DNA of 64,000 nt. Origin: Lachancea dasiensis (taxonomy: Eukaryota; Ascomycota; Saccharomycetes; Saccharomycetales; Saccharomycetaceae). Location of the stretch: positions 434,001 through 498,000 of the forward strand of contig LT598461.1 in NCBI GenBank assembly GCA_900074725.1. The letters run 5' to 3'. The translations under genes were made by a program, and so were the position numbers. Below the pieces are notes generated by a model, which was not told where the DNA came from, did not search any database, and saw nothing but the letters and a program-made list of their open reading frames with translations. Below, one piece after another: positions 1-13,800 of the stretch. Position 1 is the stretch's first letter; every line of letters starts with the position of its first letter.

Positions 1-598
1 GGAGGTTTTGTTCCCTTATTTTCTTCAGCAGGTGGAAACCCTTCTCAAATCGGAGGATCCTAAGGTTCAAAAGTTACTAAGAGACTTTGGCGTCGATGAT
101 GTCGAATCCCATATTCGCCGTCTGGTGTCGCACGATATCAAGGATCCCATCTTAAAACAACTGCAGGGCCTGGTCTGGAATGACGGCTACGCCGGTGGCC
201 AACTAGCTGCACCCGTCTACGCAGATGCTATCAAGTATATCCAGACTACCGACCGATCCGTCTATATTTATTCCAGTGGCTCTGTTCAAGCACAGAAACT
301 ACTCTTACAATATGTGAGCGCCGCAGATAAGAGTATCGACTTGCGGCCACACATCAAAGACTATTACGACATTAAAACAACCGGCATCAAGACAGATCCC
401 GCATCCTACTCGAAAATCATCCAAGAAATTGGATGCAAACCAGAAGAAGTTCTGTTCATCAGTGACAACACGTCCGAACTTGATGCTGCGCAAGAATGTG
501 GTATGCAGACAAAATTAGCCATACGGCCTGGCAACTACCCTGTAGACAATGCATCCGACTACGACACCATCACAGATTTTGGTGAACTCTCCCAGTAA
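1..598 (+). CDS. UTR4: Enolase-phosphatase E1 (methionine salvage), 5' end outside the window
   Basis: Enolase-phosphatase E1 is a HAD-superfamily enzyme. It enolises and dephosphorylates 2,3-diketo-5-methylthiopentyl-1-phosphate in the methionine salvage pathway. The frame is already open at the first base (codons start at position 2) and there is no ATG before the conserved LFPYF segment. The N-terminal HAD motif I (DIEGT in the family) therefore lies off the left edge. What remains is about 198 residues: the cap region, KDPILKQLQG, motif II in IYSSGS, the motif III lysine in AQKLLL, and motif IV near LFISDN with the ELDAA that follows. These match the S. cerevisiae protein (about 227 residues) closely. 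The gene converges on RAD23 with 91 bp between stop codons, as in S. cerevisiae chromosome V. Identity is very secure; only the start is missing. Confidence 0.95.
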   Translation, partial: EVLFPYFLQQVETLLKSEDPKVQKLLRDFGVDDVESHIRRLVSHDIKDPILKQLQGLVWNDGYAGGQLAAPVYADAIKYIQTTDRSVYIYSSGSVQAQKLLLQYVSAADKSIDLRPHIKDYYDIKTTGIKTDPASYSKIIQEIGCKPEEVLFISDNTSELDAAQECGMQTKLAIRPGNYPVDNASDYDTITDFGELSQ

Positions 599-689
599 TG
601 GAGATTCTCTGAAATGTCATTAGAGTTATTTACACATATCTACCCACTGTACCCGTAATCAAAAAAAAAATAATCGGCGTGTCCAAGAA

Positions 690-1889
690 CTAGTCTGCGT
701 ACTCACTAAAGAGCATATTGGCGGCGATCTCTTCGTTCTTATCGCATGCAAAATATACTTGGACCGCAAGCGACCTTTCAAATCCAAGTTCACACAGTCT
801 TGAAATTGCAGCCTCATCCTGCGGGGTTATTTCAATATCTGCGGTCGCTTCACCTTCTTCAGGACCACCCTCAGCAAGAGCACCTTCTAGGCCCCCTTCC
901 AAATTTAAATCACCCTCTTGCAGAGATCCTCCCACAGCCTCCAATAGCACGCTAATAAACATTTCAGGATTACCCATAATCTGTTCGCGAAGTTGAGGGT
1001 AGCGCGTACTTAAACTTTCAAGCAGTGGTGCCAAAGCTTCAGGATTTCCAGTAACCACTTGTCTGAGAGACATAAGGTCTTCCATCGTGAGGCCAATGGT
1101 ACCAGGCGCATTGGCATCTTCGCCAGCATCACCGGTGCTTGAGGTTGCAGCTGCTTGAGCAAACAAATCATCCGCCGAAGCTGGATGGGACTCCTCAGAG
1201 GTACCCTGGTGCTGGGCAGAATGCGCGTGTGATGGTTGTTCTGACCCTTGTGTTTGGTCACCACCCTGGTCTTGTGGTTGTGGTTGTGGTTGTGGTTGTG
1301 GTTGTGGTTGCTGTTGTTCGACTTGCTGCTGTGGTTGTGGTTGCTGCTGCAAGTGCTCTGGGATTCCCATCAACAAGTATTCAACTGCACGATCTGGATT
1401 GTTGAATGCAGCCCTCAAAGCTCTTTCTACTTGTTCGCGGTCGTAGCCCATTTCCATGATCCTTTGAATGGTCTCGTTGCGCTGAGAGCCAGTAACAAAG
1501 CCTGCATCGGTCCCAGAGGAGGATTCAGTACTAGCATTGACAACGGGAGCATCAGTGGCTGCACTTGGTTGCTCTGAGTGGTCTGCGCTGGGGACCTGGG
1601 GGACTGGCACCGTAGCCTCTCTGTGTTCGATTGGCGGAAGCGTAGTCTTTGTCGTGGTAGACTTCTTTTTGGATATCATAAAAATAACCTGATCACCATC
1701 TTTGAGTTTGTAATCCTCGATTGTACGCTCATCTTGCAGTATTTTACCTGAGTAAATGAGTTTGATCTGTGACTCTTCACAGTTCTTGTCTTCGGCTAAC
1801 TTTTGCTTAGCGGCACCAATGGTAGCATTGGACTCTAATTCGAGAGCGACAATTTGCTTTTTGAAATCTTTAAAATTGATCTTGACCAT
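690..1889 (-). CDS. RAD23: Ubiquitin-like/UBA shuttle and nucleotide-excision-repair protein Rad23
   Basis: Rad23 carries ubiquitylated proteins to the proteasome. With Rad4 it also recognises DNA damage for nucleotide excision repair. The 399 residues (398 in S. cerevisiae) show a ubiquitin-like domain at about 1-75, a first UBA domain at about 137-177 ([13 protein letters not shown]...YLLMGIP), a Rad4/XPC-binding STI1-like domain at about 269-321 ([20 protein letters not shown]), and a C-terminal UBA domain at about 355-396. The linker after UBA1 holds a proline-glutamine run at about 182-206, encoded by a hexanucleotide repeat. The start at 1889 is an ATG that gives the expected family N-terminus. 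A perfect Rpn4-type PACE element lies about 100 bp upstream. UTR4 converges on it and ANP1 lies upstream in the same direction, as in S. cerevisiae. Confidence 0.98.
   Translation of the reverse strand: MVKINFKDFKKQIVALELESNATIGAAKQKLAEDKNCEESQIKLIYSGKILQDERTIEDYKLKDGDQVIFMISKKKSTTTKTTLPPIEHREATVPVPQVPSADHSEQPSAATDAPVVNASTESSSGTDAGFVTGSQRNETIQRIMEMGYDREQVERALRAAFNNPDRAVEYLLMGIPEHLQQQPQPQQQVEQQQPQPQPQPQPQPQDQGGDQTQGSEQPSHAHSAQHQGTSEESHPASADDLFAQAAATSSTGDAGEDANAPGTIGLTMEDLMSLRQVVTGNPEALAPLLESLSTRYPQLREQIMGNPEMFISVLLEAVGGSLQEGDLNLEGGLEGALAEGGPEEGEATADIEITPQDEAAISRLCELGFERSLAVQVYFACDKNEEIAANMLFSEYAD
1272..1310 (-). repeat. TTGTGG hexanucleotide microsatellite in RAD23
   Basis: Six and a half perfect copies of TTGTGG (read on the plus strand) lie inside RAD23. 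On the coding strand they give alternating proline and glutamine codons in the linker between UBA1 and the Rad4-binding domain. Further imperfect CTG/TTG-rich units flank it on both sides, to about 1355. Repeats of this kind usually vary in length between strains. Confidence 0.9.
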
Positions 1890-2335
1890 CGAATGAAGAT
1901 ACTGCGAATGGAAATGCTTGTAGTGGATGGTTTGTCTACTTGCTGAGAGTCAAATGTTAGCTGTCGAAGCTAAGTTTATAGTACTCATTTTGCCACCTCT
2001 CCAAACTGGCGTTCCATACGAAATGAAGATGGATGTCAACCTTGACAAGGAAATCAACAATCAACTCAAGGCCAATCCGGCCGTTGGCCAACGTCTTGGC
2101 CACCTCTAGAGGCTCGACCAGAGATGCGAAAATACCACATCGCAATTCTGCTATTAAAATATTGTACTCTCAGTAGTCAAGAGCCATGCTAGTCTATTGG
2201 TGATAAGAGGTATGTTTGTATGTAAGGGGACTCTATAATATTGATACAACTGTTAAAAAACCAAGGAATGCAGGAAAATATGCCGAGGCTAGTGCTTGAA
2301 GAGAAGCGGACGAGAAAAGTCCAGGAGACCGGTGC
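1890..2335. other. Intergenic region between RAD23 start and ANP1 stop
   Basis: This 446 bp stretch contains the RAD23 promoter, including the PACE element at 1989-1997, and the ANP1 3' end. I see no other gene in it. Confidence 0.6.
1989..1997 (-). promoter_or_regulatory. PACE element (Rpn4 site) upstream of RAD23
   Basis: Read on the RAD23 strand this is GGTGGCAAA, an exact match to the proteasome-associated control element bound by Rpn4. It lies 100 bp upstream of the RAD23 ATG. In S. cerevisiae RAD23 belongs to the Rpn4 regulon, so both site and position make sense. Function here is inferred. Confidence 0.75.
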
Positions 2336-3820
2336 TTAGCGATCAGGATCAAACTCTAGCTGTTCCACTTCATCGGGACGATTTTTCGTATCTTCACCCT
2401 TCCCCTCTTCTGCATCTTTGTCATCTGAGTTCTTAGTGTCTTTGTTGTCTTTCTCTTGAGGCTTAGTCTTCTGAGACTTGCCATCCCCGTCGTCTCCATC
2501 ATCGGCTTCTAATAGGGAATCCTCACCTTGTGCCAGCTTGCCATCTTCTGGGTATTCGTCATCTATATCGTCCCAATCGACGGTGATGCGACGATCCATG
2601 ACGTTTGGATCGATATTTTTCATAACTTGTAGTCTCTCCGTATCCCATTCGTCGCGAACATCGTCGAAAGCCACCTGCCAGACGCGATCATAAAATTCGC
2701 GAATTTTATTCTCCTCCAATTTGCGCTTCTCCTCTTCGGCCATCCAGGCCATATGCTTAAGATCATCCGAAGAAGGCTCGTATATGTGCCAAATCACGTA
2801 GTGCGGCAGCCCAATGACGCTGTAACCGAGTCTGCGGGAAAGTTTTCCAAAAGCCTCCGTTTCGGCATGCTTCTCAAAGGAAAAAGCTGGGAAATGCGAA
2901 CCAGCGCGGAAAACTTTGGCTTTGCTCAGAATTGACACACCTCCGATACCATCCAGCTCCATTTCTTCTTCAGGGTTCCCTGACGGGTCACGCATATATG
3001 CCAAATGTGGACGCCATGTCGCGTATTCAGGATAACCCTCCACAATCACAGCATCCTCGTCAAGCGACTCGGCTAATAGCAAACCACCCTCAGATTCTTG
3101 CCACGAGTTCAAATCGTAAGGTTGGATATTGCCGAGCCAGTCTGGCAATGGACGCCACACGTTGGGAACAATCACGTCTTTGTCATGGTGCATCAGGTCC
3201 TCCAAGATCGTGCGTGGGATCGTTTGAACGTCCACGTCACGCCAATAAACCCACGAGTGATACGGTTTGAGAGCTACGGAACCCAGCCAATTACGGGCAC
3301 GACCCATCAACTTTCTTCTTGGACCTTGCGCAGCAAAACCGTGTCTGTCGGAGAAAGATTGCCCGATAATCTGGCCAAAGTCCTTCTCATAGATTTCGAT
3401 ATTTCCGAACCGTTTGCTGCGGTCCGGTTGCGACTGGGCCCTCTGCAAATGCGCCAAAAGAACACCCATGGTGTCATCTGAACTGTCACTCACGAGAAAA
3501 GAAAGGTCAATCAAGTTGTGCGGATAGGATGTTTGAGCCATATGATCGAAGAACATGGGCAAATGTTCAGCTGCGTCTCTGAGGGGCACCGTAAACAACA
3601 CGCGGTCGCCTCTCTGCCAGCCGTCGGCTTTACCTGCGTAGTTTCGGAGGTCATAATACTGAACATTGGGAACTTGATCGAACGATGGCACGTAAGAGTT
3701 AAACACGATTATAGGTGGCCACGCCCATCGGACAACGCTGTTTCCCCCTAATAACAGGCGAATGAGAATCAGCACTGTTATCACAAAGCCCGCCACCGAC
3801 ACCGACGTGGAATGCTTCAT
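2336..3820 (-). CDS. ANP1: Golgi alpha-1,6-mannosyltransferase subunit Anp1 (M-Pol II)
   Basis: Anp1 is a type II membrane glycosyltransferase (family GT62). It works with Mnn9, Mnn10, Mnn11 and Hoc1 in the cis-Golgi M-Pol II complex, which extends the alpha-1,6-mannan backbone of N-glycans. The 494 residues (about 500 in S. cerevisiae) have a short cytosolic tail, one membrane anchor at about 9-26, a lumenal domain with the family segments SFLVSDSSDDT, KDFGQIIGQSFSDRHG and GRARNWLG, and a DxD-type metal site (Asp195, Asp197) in VYWRDVDV. The C-terminal 85 residues are very rich in Asp, Glu and Lys, and they are probably disordered. The start is an ATG at 3820. VAN1, a paralogue from the partner complex M-Pol I, lies about 36 kb away in this window. 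Order and strand match S. cerevisiae YEL036C. Confidence 0.96.
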   Translation of the reverse strand: MKHSTSVSVAGFVITVLILIRLLLGGNSVVRWAWPPIIVFNSYVPSFDQVPNVQYYDLRNYAGKADGWQRGDRVLFTVPLRDAAEHLPMFFDHMAQTSYPHNLIDLSFLVSDSSDDTMGVLLAHLQRAQSQPDRSKRFGNIEIYEKDFGQIIGQSFSDRHGFAAQGPRRKLMGRARNWLGSVALKPYHSWVYWRDVDVQTIPRTILEDLMHHDKDVIVPNVWRPLPDWLGNIQPYDLNSWQESEGGLLLAESLDEDAVIVEGYPEYATWRPHLAYMRDPSGNPEEEMELDGIGGVSILSKAKVFRAGSHFPAFSFEKHAETEAFGKLSRRLGYSVIGLPHYVIWHIYEPSSDDLKHMAWMAEEEKRKLEENKIREFYDRVWQVAFDDVRDEWDTERLQVMKNIDPNVMDRRITVDWDDIDDEYPEDGKLAQGEDSLLEADDGDDGDGKSQKTKPQEKDNKDTKNSDDKDAEEGKGEDTKNRPDEVEQLEFDPDR

Positions 3821-3993
3821 AGTAGGGCCTTTGATAGGAATTTGTTGCCCTTGAATGCACTTCTGCTGTTAAGCGTAATTCTGGCTATTTTGTTGACATG
3901 GATAATTCGTGAGTGGGTTCAAAATTGGAAAAATCTATTGGCGATGATCGCCTACTTCAGAATGAGGATCACCACAAACGAAACATCCAATAG

Positions 3994-4001
3994 CGGGTAA
4001 C
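3994..4001 (-). promoter_or_regulatory. Reb1-type site upstream of ANP1
   Basis: On the ANP1 strand the sequence reads GTTACCCG, an exact match to the Reb1 consensus RTTACCCK. It lies about 174 bp upstream of the ANP1 ATG. Reb1 is a general regulatory factor that clears nucleosomes from yeast promoters. Occupancy is inferred. Confidence 0.55.
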
Positions 4002-5444
4002 ACATCAACGAGACTGGGCCAAAATGCTGAATTTGAGCAGCGTGCGCATTGTACAGACAGGCTTGGGAGCTCGCAAGATTGATGAAGCGGTATATGGCTG
4101 GGGTCTCATAAGCCACCTGGAGTCTCTGTCAGTTTTCGGGATATATGCTGTTTTTTTGGATCGGGCGGACAATATGGAATTGCTTTGCCAGCTCCTGCCA
4201 GTGAAGACCATCACGCCAAGGATGATGAGGCCAAGTGGCAATCGAGCATAGCAGCAGCAGCGGCCTCCAGCAAACGCGGATTAAAGGCGTATAGCTCGAA
4301 GAAGGATTTTTGTCAAAAACCATCAGGGTTTAAATGCGGACTTTGAAAGGGGAGTGCGATGGTTGGGTGGATACACGCGGACATTCATCGTTAAGCCCAC
4401 CAACATCCTGCTGAGAGGACGGTGAGTATCATAGGGGTGAGCTATGTGGAATTTCTTTCGACTGAATATAGTCTCATTGCTGGCCCTGGTAAGATCACCG
4501 TGGAAGCATACCTGGGGCGGGGGACACGACACTGTCACAATCCTTGAGGGGTGCTGACTCTTCGCTTCATATAATACATAAGGAGGAAATTCAAACCTGT
4601 CATATTTGAATGGGAGCTACCAGTTTTACGGTCGGGTTCGAGACAGTTGGATGAGTCTGCCTGACATATTTTCCCATCCGCGGCTAACATATATGCAAAC
4701 ACTAATACCAGTCAGTGGCCCATCTCATCTGATCAACAACTATGCTACTTCGTAGCAAAGGGGCCTGTTGTAAGTCATCGCTAACTGGCTTCTCCCTCCA
4801 GGAGGTCGCGCACAAGGTTGTAGGTGGATCACGTTCCCGCCCATTTGTTGTTTTGACAATTCTCGCTGTTATAACTCTTAGGATGTAAAGAGTTCTGACT
4901 GAACACTGAATTCATGCCTTATATTTATATATATATTAACATTAGCCGCCGAGGTGTGAATTTTCATATATAAAGCAAAGGGGCCTGAGAAATGGCACTG
5001 GAAGAGAACAGAAACCCAAATGACAAAGCTGGGAAAACAGCTTGCGTGAGCATGGGTATTAGATTATATGCTTATCACTTCCACAAATCTGCACCGCTGC
5101 AGTAGGCAACAACGTTGACTAGTGAGATCAACTCCATATACTGACTGAACGCAGGTTTGTCGTAGTGAAACAGTACTACCTCCAAAGCTTCCCTGTTTCA
5201 CTAATGGCGCCTTGGCTTTCCACCGTGAGCTGCCAAGGCGCTTACTTCTGGGCTTGCCATGCTGAGCATTATGCGGGAGGCCTCTTCAAATCTTAGGTCT
5301 GTACCTAATTATTACCCACCCCGTTAGAGCTCACTACAGAGTAGCACAATGAATGAGTATTGGCACCAGATATATGCGATCTTTAATACCATCGCCGAGT
5401 GTACAAGCACGGTGCTCAAACATAGCGTCTGCCGCTCCCATCAC

Positions 5445-5454
5445 GTCACGTGAT
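5445..5454. promoter_or_regulatory. CACGTG box (Cbf1/E-box type) upstream of HYP2
   Basis: GTCACGTGAT is a palindromic E-box and also matches the centromere CDEI consensus RTCACRTG. No AT-rich CDEII or CDEIII follows it, so it is read as a promoter binding site for Cbf1 or another bHLH factor. A second CACGTG lies at 5496-5501. Confidence 0.5.
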
Positions 5455-5614
5455 CGAGGACTACGCTCATTCCAGGTTTACCAGTCGCCAACAAGCACGT
5501 GTGCGCCTGGTATCAGGCCTGCCGGTACCGCAGAAGCACTTTCTTCACAAGATCCCCGCCAGTCAGACACCTCAAGCACCGATTTTGTTCCCGAATCAGC
5601 AAGCCCAAGGTGCG

Positions 5615-5622
5615 GTTACCCG
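5615..5622 (+). promoter_or_regulatory. Reb1-type site upstream of HYP2
   Basis: GTTACCCG is an exact match to RTTACCCK, about 265 bp upstream of the HYP2 ATG. A T-rich tract follows near 5726-5733 and a TATA box near 5756. This order (Reb1 site, T tract, TATA) is typical of strong yeast translation-machinery promoters. Confidence 0.6.
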
Positions 5623-5755
5623 CACCACCCACGTATTCGTCCAGGGCTTCTCCCAAGCTTCTGTCCTACCAAAGTTTGGTCGTGAGCCATGGGGGCCAGA
5701 AATCAAGTTTATTGTGGGAATGAAAATTTTTTTCCCAAGAATCGGGTTTCACGAG

Positions 5756-5764
5756 TATAAAAAG
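5756..5764 (+). promoter_or_regulatory. TATA box of HYP2
   Basis: TATAAAAAG lies 128 bp upstream of the HYP2 ATG, the normal spacing for a strongly expressed budding-yeast gene. Confidence 0.65.
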
Positions 5765-5883
5765 GCCCGAGGTTAGACTGGGACGGGCCTAGCTTCGCTT
5801 ACAGTGGTTTGAAAACTTCTCTTAGGTTTTGGCTCTTTCGATTTTATAGCCCAGACACTTAACCCATATCCAACTCTAACATA

Positions 5884-6357
5884 ATGGCTGAAGAAGAACA
5901 CACCTTTGAGACCGTCGATGCCGGTTCCTCTTTGACCTACCCAATGCAATGTTCCGCTCTAAGAAAGAACGGTTTCGTTGTCATCAAGAGCAGACCATGC
6001 AAGATTGTCGACATGTCTACTTCCAAGACCGGTAAGCACGGTCACGCCAAGGTCCACTTGGTCGCCATCGACATCTTCACTGGTAAGAAGTTGGAAGATT
6101 TGTCTCCATCCACCCACAACATGGATGTTCCAAACGTCAAGAGAACTGAATACCAACTATTGGACATTGACGACGGTTTCTTGTCTTTGATGACCGCTGA
6201 CGGTGACACCAAGGATGACGTCCGTACCCCAGACGGTGACATCGGTGAGCAAATCCAATCTGGTTTCGACGAAGGTAAGGACTTGATGGTCACCATCATC
6301 TCCGCCATGGGTGAAGAAGCCGCCATCTCTTGCAAGGAGGCTCCAAGATCCGACTAA
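5884..6357 (+). CDS. HYP2: Translation factor eIF5A (hypusine-containing)
   Basis: eIF5A helps the ribosome make peptide bonds at difficult sequences such as polyproline, and it promotes termination. The 157 residues match the S. cerevisiae proteins Hyp2/Tif51A and Anb1 almost throughout. The N-terminal SH3-like half contains the hypusine loop [12 protein letters not shown], with Lys51 as the residue modified by deoxyhypusine synthase (Dys1) and hydroxylase (Lia1). The C-terminal half is the OB-fold domain. Codon use is strongly biased to the preferred yeast set (GGT, AAG, TTG, GTC, GAC), unlike the neighbours, which indicates very high expression. S. cerevisiae has two copies, HYP2 (aerobic) and ANB1 (hypoxic). 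This single copy sits between neighbours of both, so it represents the pre-duplication gene. The name HYP2 is used for convenience. Confidence 0.99.
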   Translation: MAEEEHTFETVDAGSSLTYPMQCSALRKNGFVVIKSRPCKIVDMSTSKTGKHGHAKVHLVAIDIFTGKKLEDLSPSTHNMDVPNVKRTEYQLLDIDDGFLSLMTADGDTKDDVRTPDGDIGEQIQSGFDEGKDLMVTIISAMGEEAAISCKEAPRSD

Positions 6358-9908
<3,551 letters not shown>

Positions 9909-10838
9909 AGCAAATAAACAAACAACAATCTTTCACGTTAGGGCATCCGGTTTTATCTCAACTCTTCCGTGTAGCGCTGTGAGTTGAGCACATACGCTCG
10001 TCAGACGTGATGAGAGATTGATTAAAATGGCGACAAGTATCGGCGGCTACAGGATTCAGGCTTAGTTAACAACTACATACTTTTTAGAGAAGGCGGATAT
10101 CCTCTCAACGAGTCAAAACGGTTTACAACATCACAGTCACGCGCTCCTTCACCCGACCTGCTCAACTAATGTTTCAACCTGGACGCTGGAAGAAGTGGTA
10201 CCAATGGAGAAGGTGCGAAAAGTGCATAAGGTGGGTCCAGTGAGCGCAAAGGATGTCGGAATATGAAGGACAAAAGTTCAAGTCACCATGCTTCCAAACT
10301 TACCTCGCTTAGTACTATACTGATAACAGCTCCCTACATTTAGTTCGCAGACACCAAGTTCGCAAATTGCCATGAATGGCATTAAGATAGAAAAGCGGAC
10401 CAGGCTGAAGAGGGATTCTATAGATGGAGTCTTTTTCGCACCACTGAGCAGGTACCATCACCTAAAAAAAAAAAAATACTTGGCCTCCATGAGGATCTTC
10501 ACTCGAGGGGGACACATCAAACCAACCAAAAGTATATTCAGCTTCTATCCTCTACAGAAAATCTGCTAGGACCGTTTGATTGTTCACCTGCCTTTCTTCT
10601 GCGCGGCTTACCTTTCGTGACTAAAGCGAGGTCGTGATTTATGACTTTGTTCGTGGCAAATATAAGTCGATCGATTTGCCGAATATTTCAACATCAAGTT
10701 GGACTCGTTACACCTATATTAGGCTGACAGGGAGCACACTAACTTTCTATCTGCTGTTCATCTTTTTATCACATTTTGGATCATTGCTCAATAGCATTGA
10801 GTGTCAAAAAGTGGCTACTTGGACGAGCGCATTTCGAA
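9909..10838. other. Intergenic region between MCM3 and SPF1
   Basis: This 930 bp stretch contains the MCM3 3' end and the SPF1 promoter. A run of 13 A lies at 10464-10476, a likely nucleosome-excluding tract. The reading frames present either lack an ATG or look random. I see no gene here. Confidence 0.55.
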
Positions 10839-13800
10839 ATGAAGTCTCCGGTGGCAAGCACGCTGGTCAGAGACTCAAAGCTTCTGCTAAAAAAAGATGC
10901 GCTTTTTAGACCTTATGTGTTGCCTTTTTTCCCTTTGTATGCGACCTTTGCACACTTGTATTTCAACGAGTATGAAGTTTACATCAAAGGGGGCGAGTGG
11001 ACATTCGTATACCTCGGCGGGCTGTTGTCCTTGAATATTTTGGTTATGCTACTTCCGCACTGGAATGTCGACATTGCCAGACGATTCAACTATTCGAGCT
11101 CAGCTTCCATTGAACAGGCTACTCATATCCTAGTTCAAACCACTCCAAACAATGGCGCCGATGATATTGTTGAGATTCAGCGTTTGAATGAGGCTGGCCA
11201 CTTGCAGGTTTTCTTTCAATTCCAGAAGAAAAGGTTTTTGCTTGATCAGGAAACAGGTGTTTTTTCTACTCCCAAGTTTCTTGTTGATGAAGCACCCAAG
11301 CTTGAAGTGTTTCAGAACTGTAAGGGACACTCTGGCGATCTAACACATGCTCGGAGAGTATATGGAACAAACTCCTTCGACATCCCAATTCCATCTTTCA
11401 CGGAATTATTCAAGGAGCACGCGGTTGCACCTTTCTTTGTGTTCCAAATATTCTGTGTTTGTTTGTGGTTGTTAGATGATTTGTGGTACTACTCATTGTT
11501 CAACTTGTTTATGATTGTTGCCATGGAGGGCGCGAGCGTATTCCAAAGGCTCTCCACCTTGAGAGAATTCAGAACAATGGGAGTGAAACCATATCCGATC
11601 AATGTGCTACGTGATGGTAAGTGGAAGCTGCTGCAGACCACAGAGTTGCTACCCATGGATCTCGTTTCAATTACCAGGACCGCTGAGGATAGTGCTATTC
11701 CTTGCGATCTCATCCTCATTGATGGATCCTGTATTGTAAATGAAGCGATGTTGTCCGGTGAGTCCACACCGCTGTTGAAAGAATCCATTAAGTTGAGGCC
11801 TCACGATGAAAGTTTACAGGTTGAAGGACTCGATAAGAATGCAGTTTTACATGGTGGTACCAAAGCTTTGCAGGTCAATAAACCAGAACATCACTCTGGT
11901 GTACCGGCTACTCCAGACAACGGTGCTGTGGCTGTTGTCACTAAGACGGGATTCGAAACTTCTCAAGGGTCTTTGGTGCGTGTTATGATATATTCGGCGG
12001 AGCGTATTTCTGTTGGCAACAAGGAGGCCCTATACTTCATTCTATTTCTACTAGTATTTGCCATTGCTGCTTCCTGGTATGTGTGGACGGAAGGTACGAA
12101 AATGGGAAGAATTCAGTCCAAACTTATTGTTGATTGTATTTTGATTATCACCTCTGTTGTTCCTCCAGAGTTGCCAATGGAGTTAACCATGGCGGTTAAC
12201 ACATCTCTAGCCGCTCTTTCGAAGTTCTATGTTTACTGTACGGAGCCGTTCAGAATTCCACTCGCAGGAAGAATAGACGTTTGCTGTTTTGACAAAACGG
12301 GAACTTTGACTGGCGAAGATCTTGTTTTTGAAGGGCTTGCAGGGATCTCTGCAGAGGCCGACAAGTCTCAATCGCTTTCATCGGCGGGTGAGGCTCCACT
12401 GGAAACTACATTGGCTATCGGCGCTGCTCACGCTCTCGTTTTATTGGATGATGGTGAAGTTGTTGGAGATCCAATGGAGAAGGCCACTTTACGGGCTTTT
12501 AAGTGGAAAGTTGGAAGTAAAGACACTGCTACGAAAGAGAACGTTGGCCAAGTTGAGATTTTGCGCCGCTTTCAATTTTCTTCTGCTCTAAAGAGGTCAT
12601 CCTCTGTCGCAAAGCACAAGGGCAAGACATTTGTTGCTGTTAAAGGAGCCCCCGAAACGATTCGTGAAAGACTCACCACTGTTCCATCTAATTACGATCA
12701 CATCTACAAGCATTTTACTCGTGCAGGCTCTAGAGTTCTAGCTCTAGCCTCCAAGGAATTGTCCAACCTATCTAACAAACAAATTGATAATCTTGATCGC
12801 AAAGAAATGGAATGTGGTTTAACCTTTAAGGGATTTTTGGTTTTTCAATGCCCTTTAAAAGAAGATGCGACAGAGACTATTAAAATGTTGAATGAATCCT
12901 CTCATCGTTGTGTAATGATCACTGGTGATAACCCCTTAACTGCCGTTCACGTTGCTAAAGAGGTTGGAATTGTTGAGAGGGAGTGCCTGATAGTTGATGA
13001 GCCTATTGACGGATCTGAACATGCTTTAGTGCTGAGAAATGTAAGTGAAACTGTTGTTATCCCATTTGACCCCACATGTGACAAATTTGAACACGCTGAG
13101 ATCTTCGCTAAGTACGACCTTGCTGTTACAGGACATGCCTTGAAAGCTCTAGCCGGTCATCATCAGCTGGAAGAGCTGATCCGTCATACCTGGGTTTACG
13201 CTCGTGTGTCGCCTTCCCAAAAAGAATTTATTTTGAACTCTTTGAGAGACATGGGATACCAAACTTTAATGTGTGGTGATGGTACGAATGATGTCGGGGC
13301 TTTGAAGCAAGCTCATGTAGGTATCGCTCTACTGAATGGAACTGAAGAGGGCTTGAAGAAAATTGGCGAGCAACGCCGCATTGACGCGGCGAAAGGTGTT
13401 TACGAGAAGCAGTGTCAATTTATGGAGAGATGGAACCAACCAGCCCCTCCAGTGCCCGAGCCAATTGCCCATTTATACCCTGCCGGCCCATCCAACCCTC
13501 ATTACCTGAAGGCTCTCGAAAAGAAAGGTGTTCAGATTACGGATGATATGAGAAAGTTGGCAGCTGAAGCAGCTTCCAAACCGGTTGTTGCCAAGAAGTC
13601 TGCACGTCCTGAACAGAAGGCCAGTGATTTGGCCGATATGGTTATGGGTTCACTAGGTGATGCTGAAAGTGAGGACGCACCTACCTTGAAATTAGGTGAT
13701 GCTTCATGTGCAGCCCCCTTTACTTCAAAGCTCACAAATGTTTCTGCTGTCACGAATATTATCAGACAAGGGCGTTGTGCATTGATAAACACTATTCAAA

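Larger units (their letters stand above)
3821..5883. other. 2.06-kb gene-free region between divergent ANP1 and HYP2
   Basis: This is the longest gap in the window. Its open frames are short, overlap one another and look like no known protein. S. cerevisiae has the dubious small gene UTR5 here; I see no counterpart. Promoter-like signals cluster at the two ends: a Reb1 site near ANP1, and two CACGTG boxes, a Reb1 site and a TATA box near HYP2. An AT-only tract lies near 4919-4938. The middle part (about 4250-5300) is unexplained. Confidence 0.6.

Noticed and set aside
4631-4660. Possible tRNA B box (GGGTTCGAGAC) in the ANP1-HYP2 gap
   Set aside because: The two final C positions of the B box are absent and no cloverleaf or A box can be drawn nearby.
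5445-5454. CDEI-like centromere element (GTCACGTGAT)
   Set aside because: No AT-rich CDEII of about 80-160 bp and no CDEIII core (TTCCGAA) follow on either side. It is read as a promoter E-box.
5353-5776. Overlapping 70-110 codon plus-strand frames just upstream of HYP2
   Set aside because: They overlap each other in all three phases, cover the promoter signals of HYP2 and have no recognisable protein features.
10372-10569. 65-codon frame with an ATG upstream of SPF1
   Set aside because: It is short, rich in Lys and Arg because of the A13 tract, and has no known relative. It is more likely part of the SPF1 leader or untranscribed DNA.
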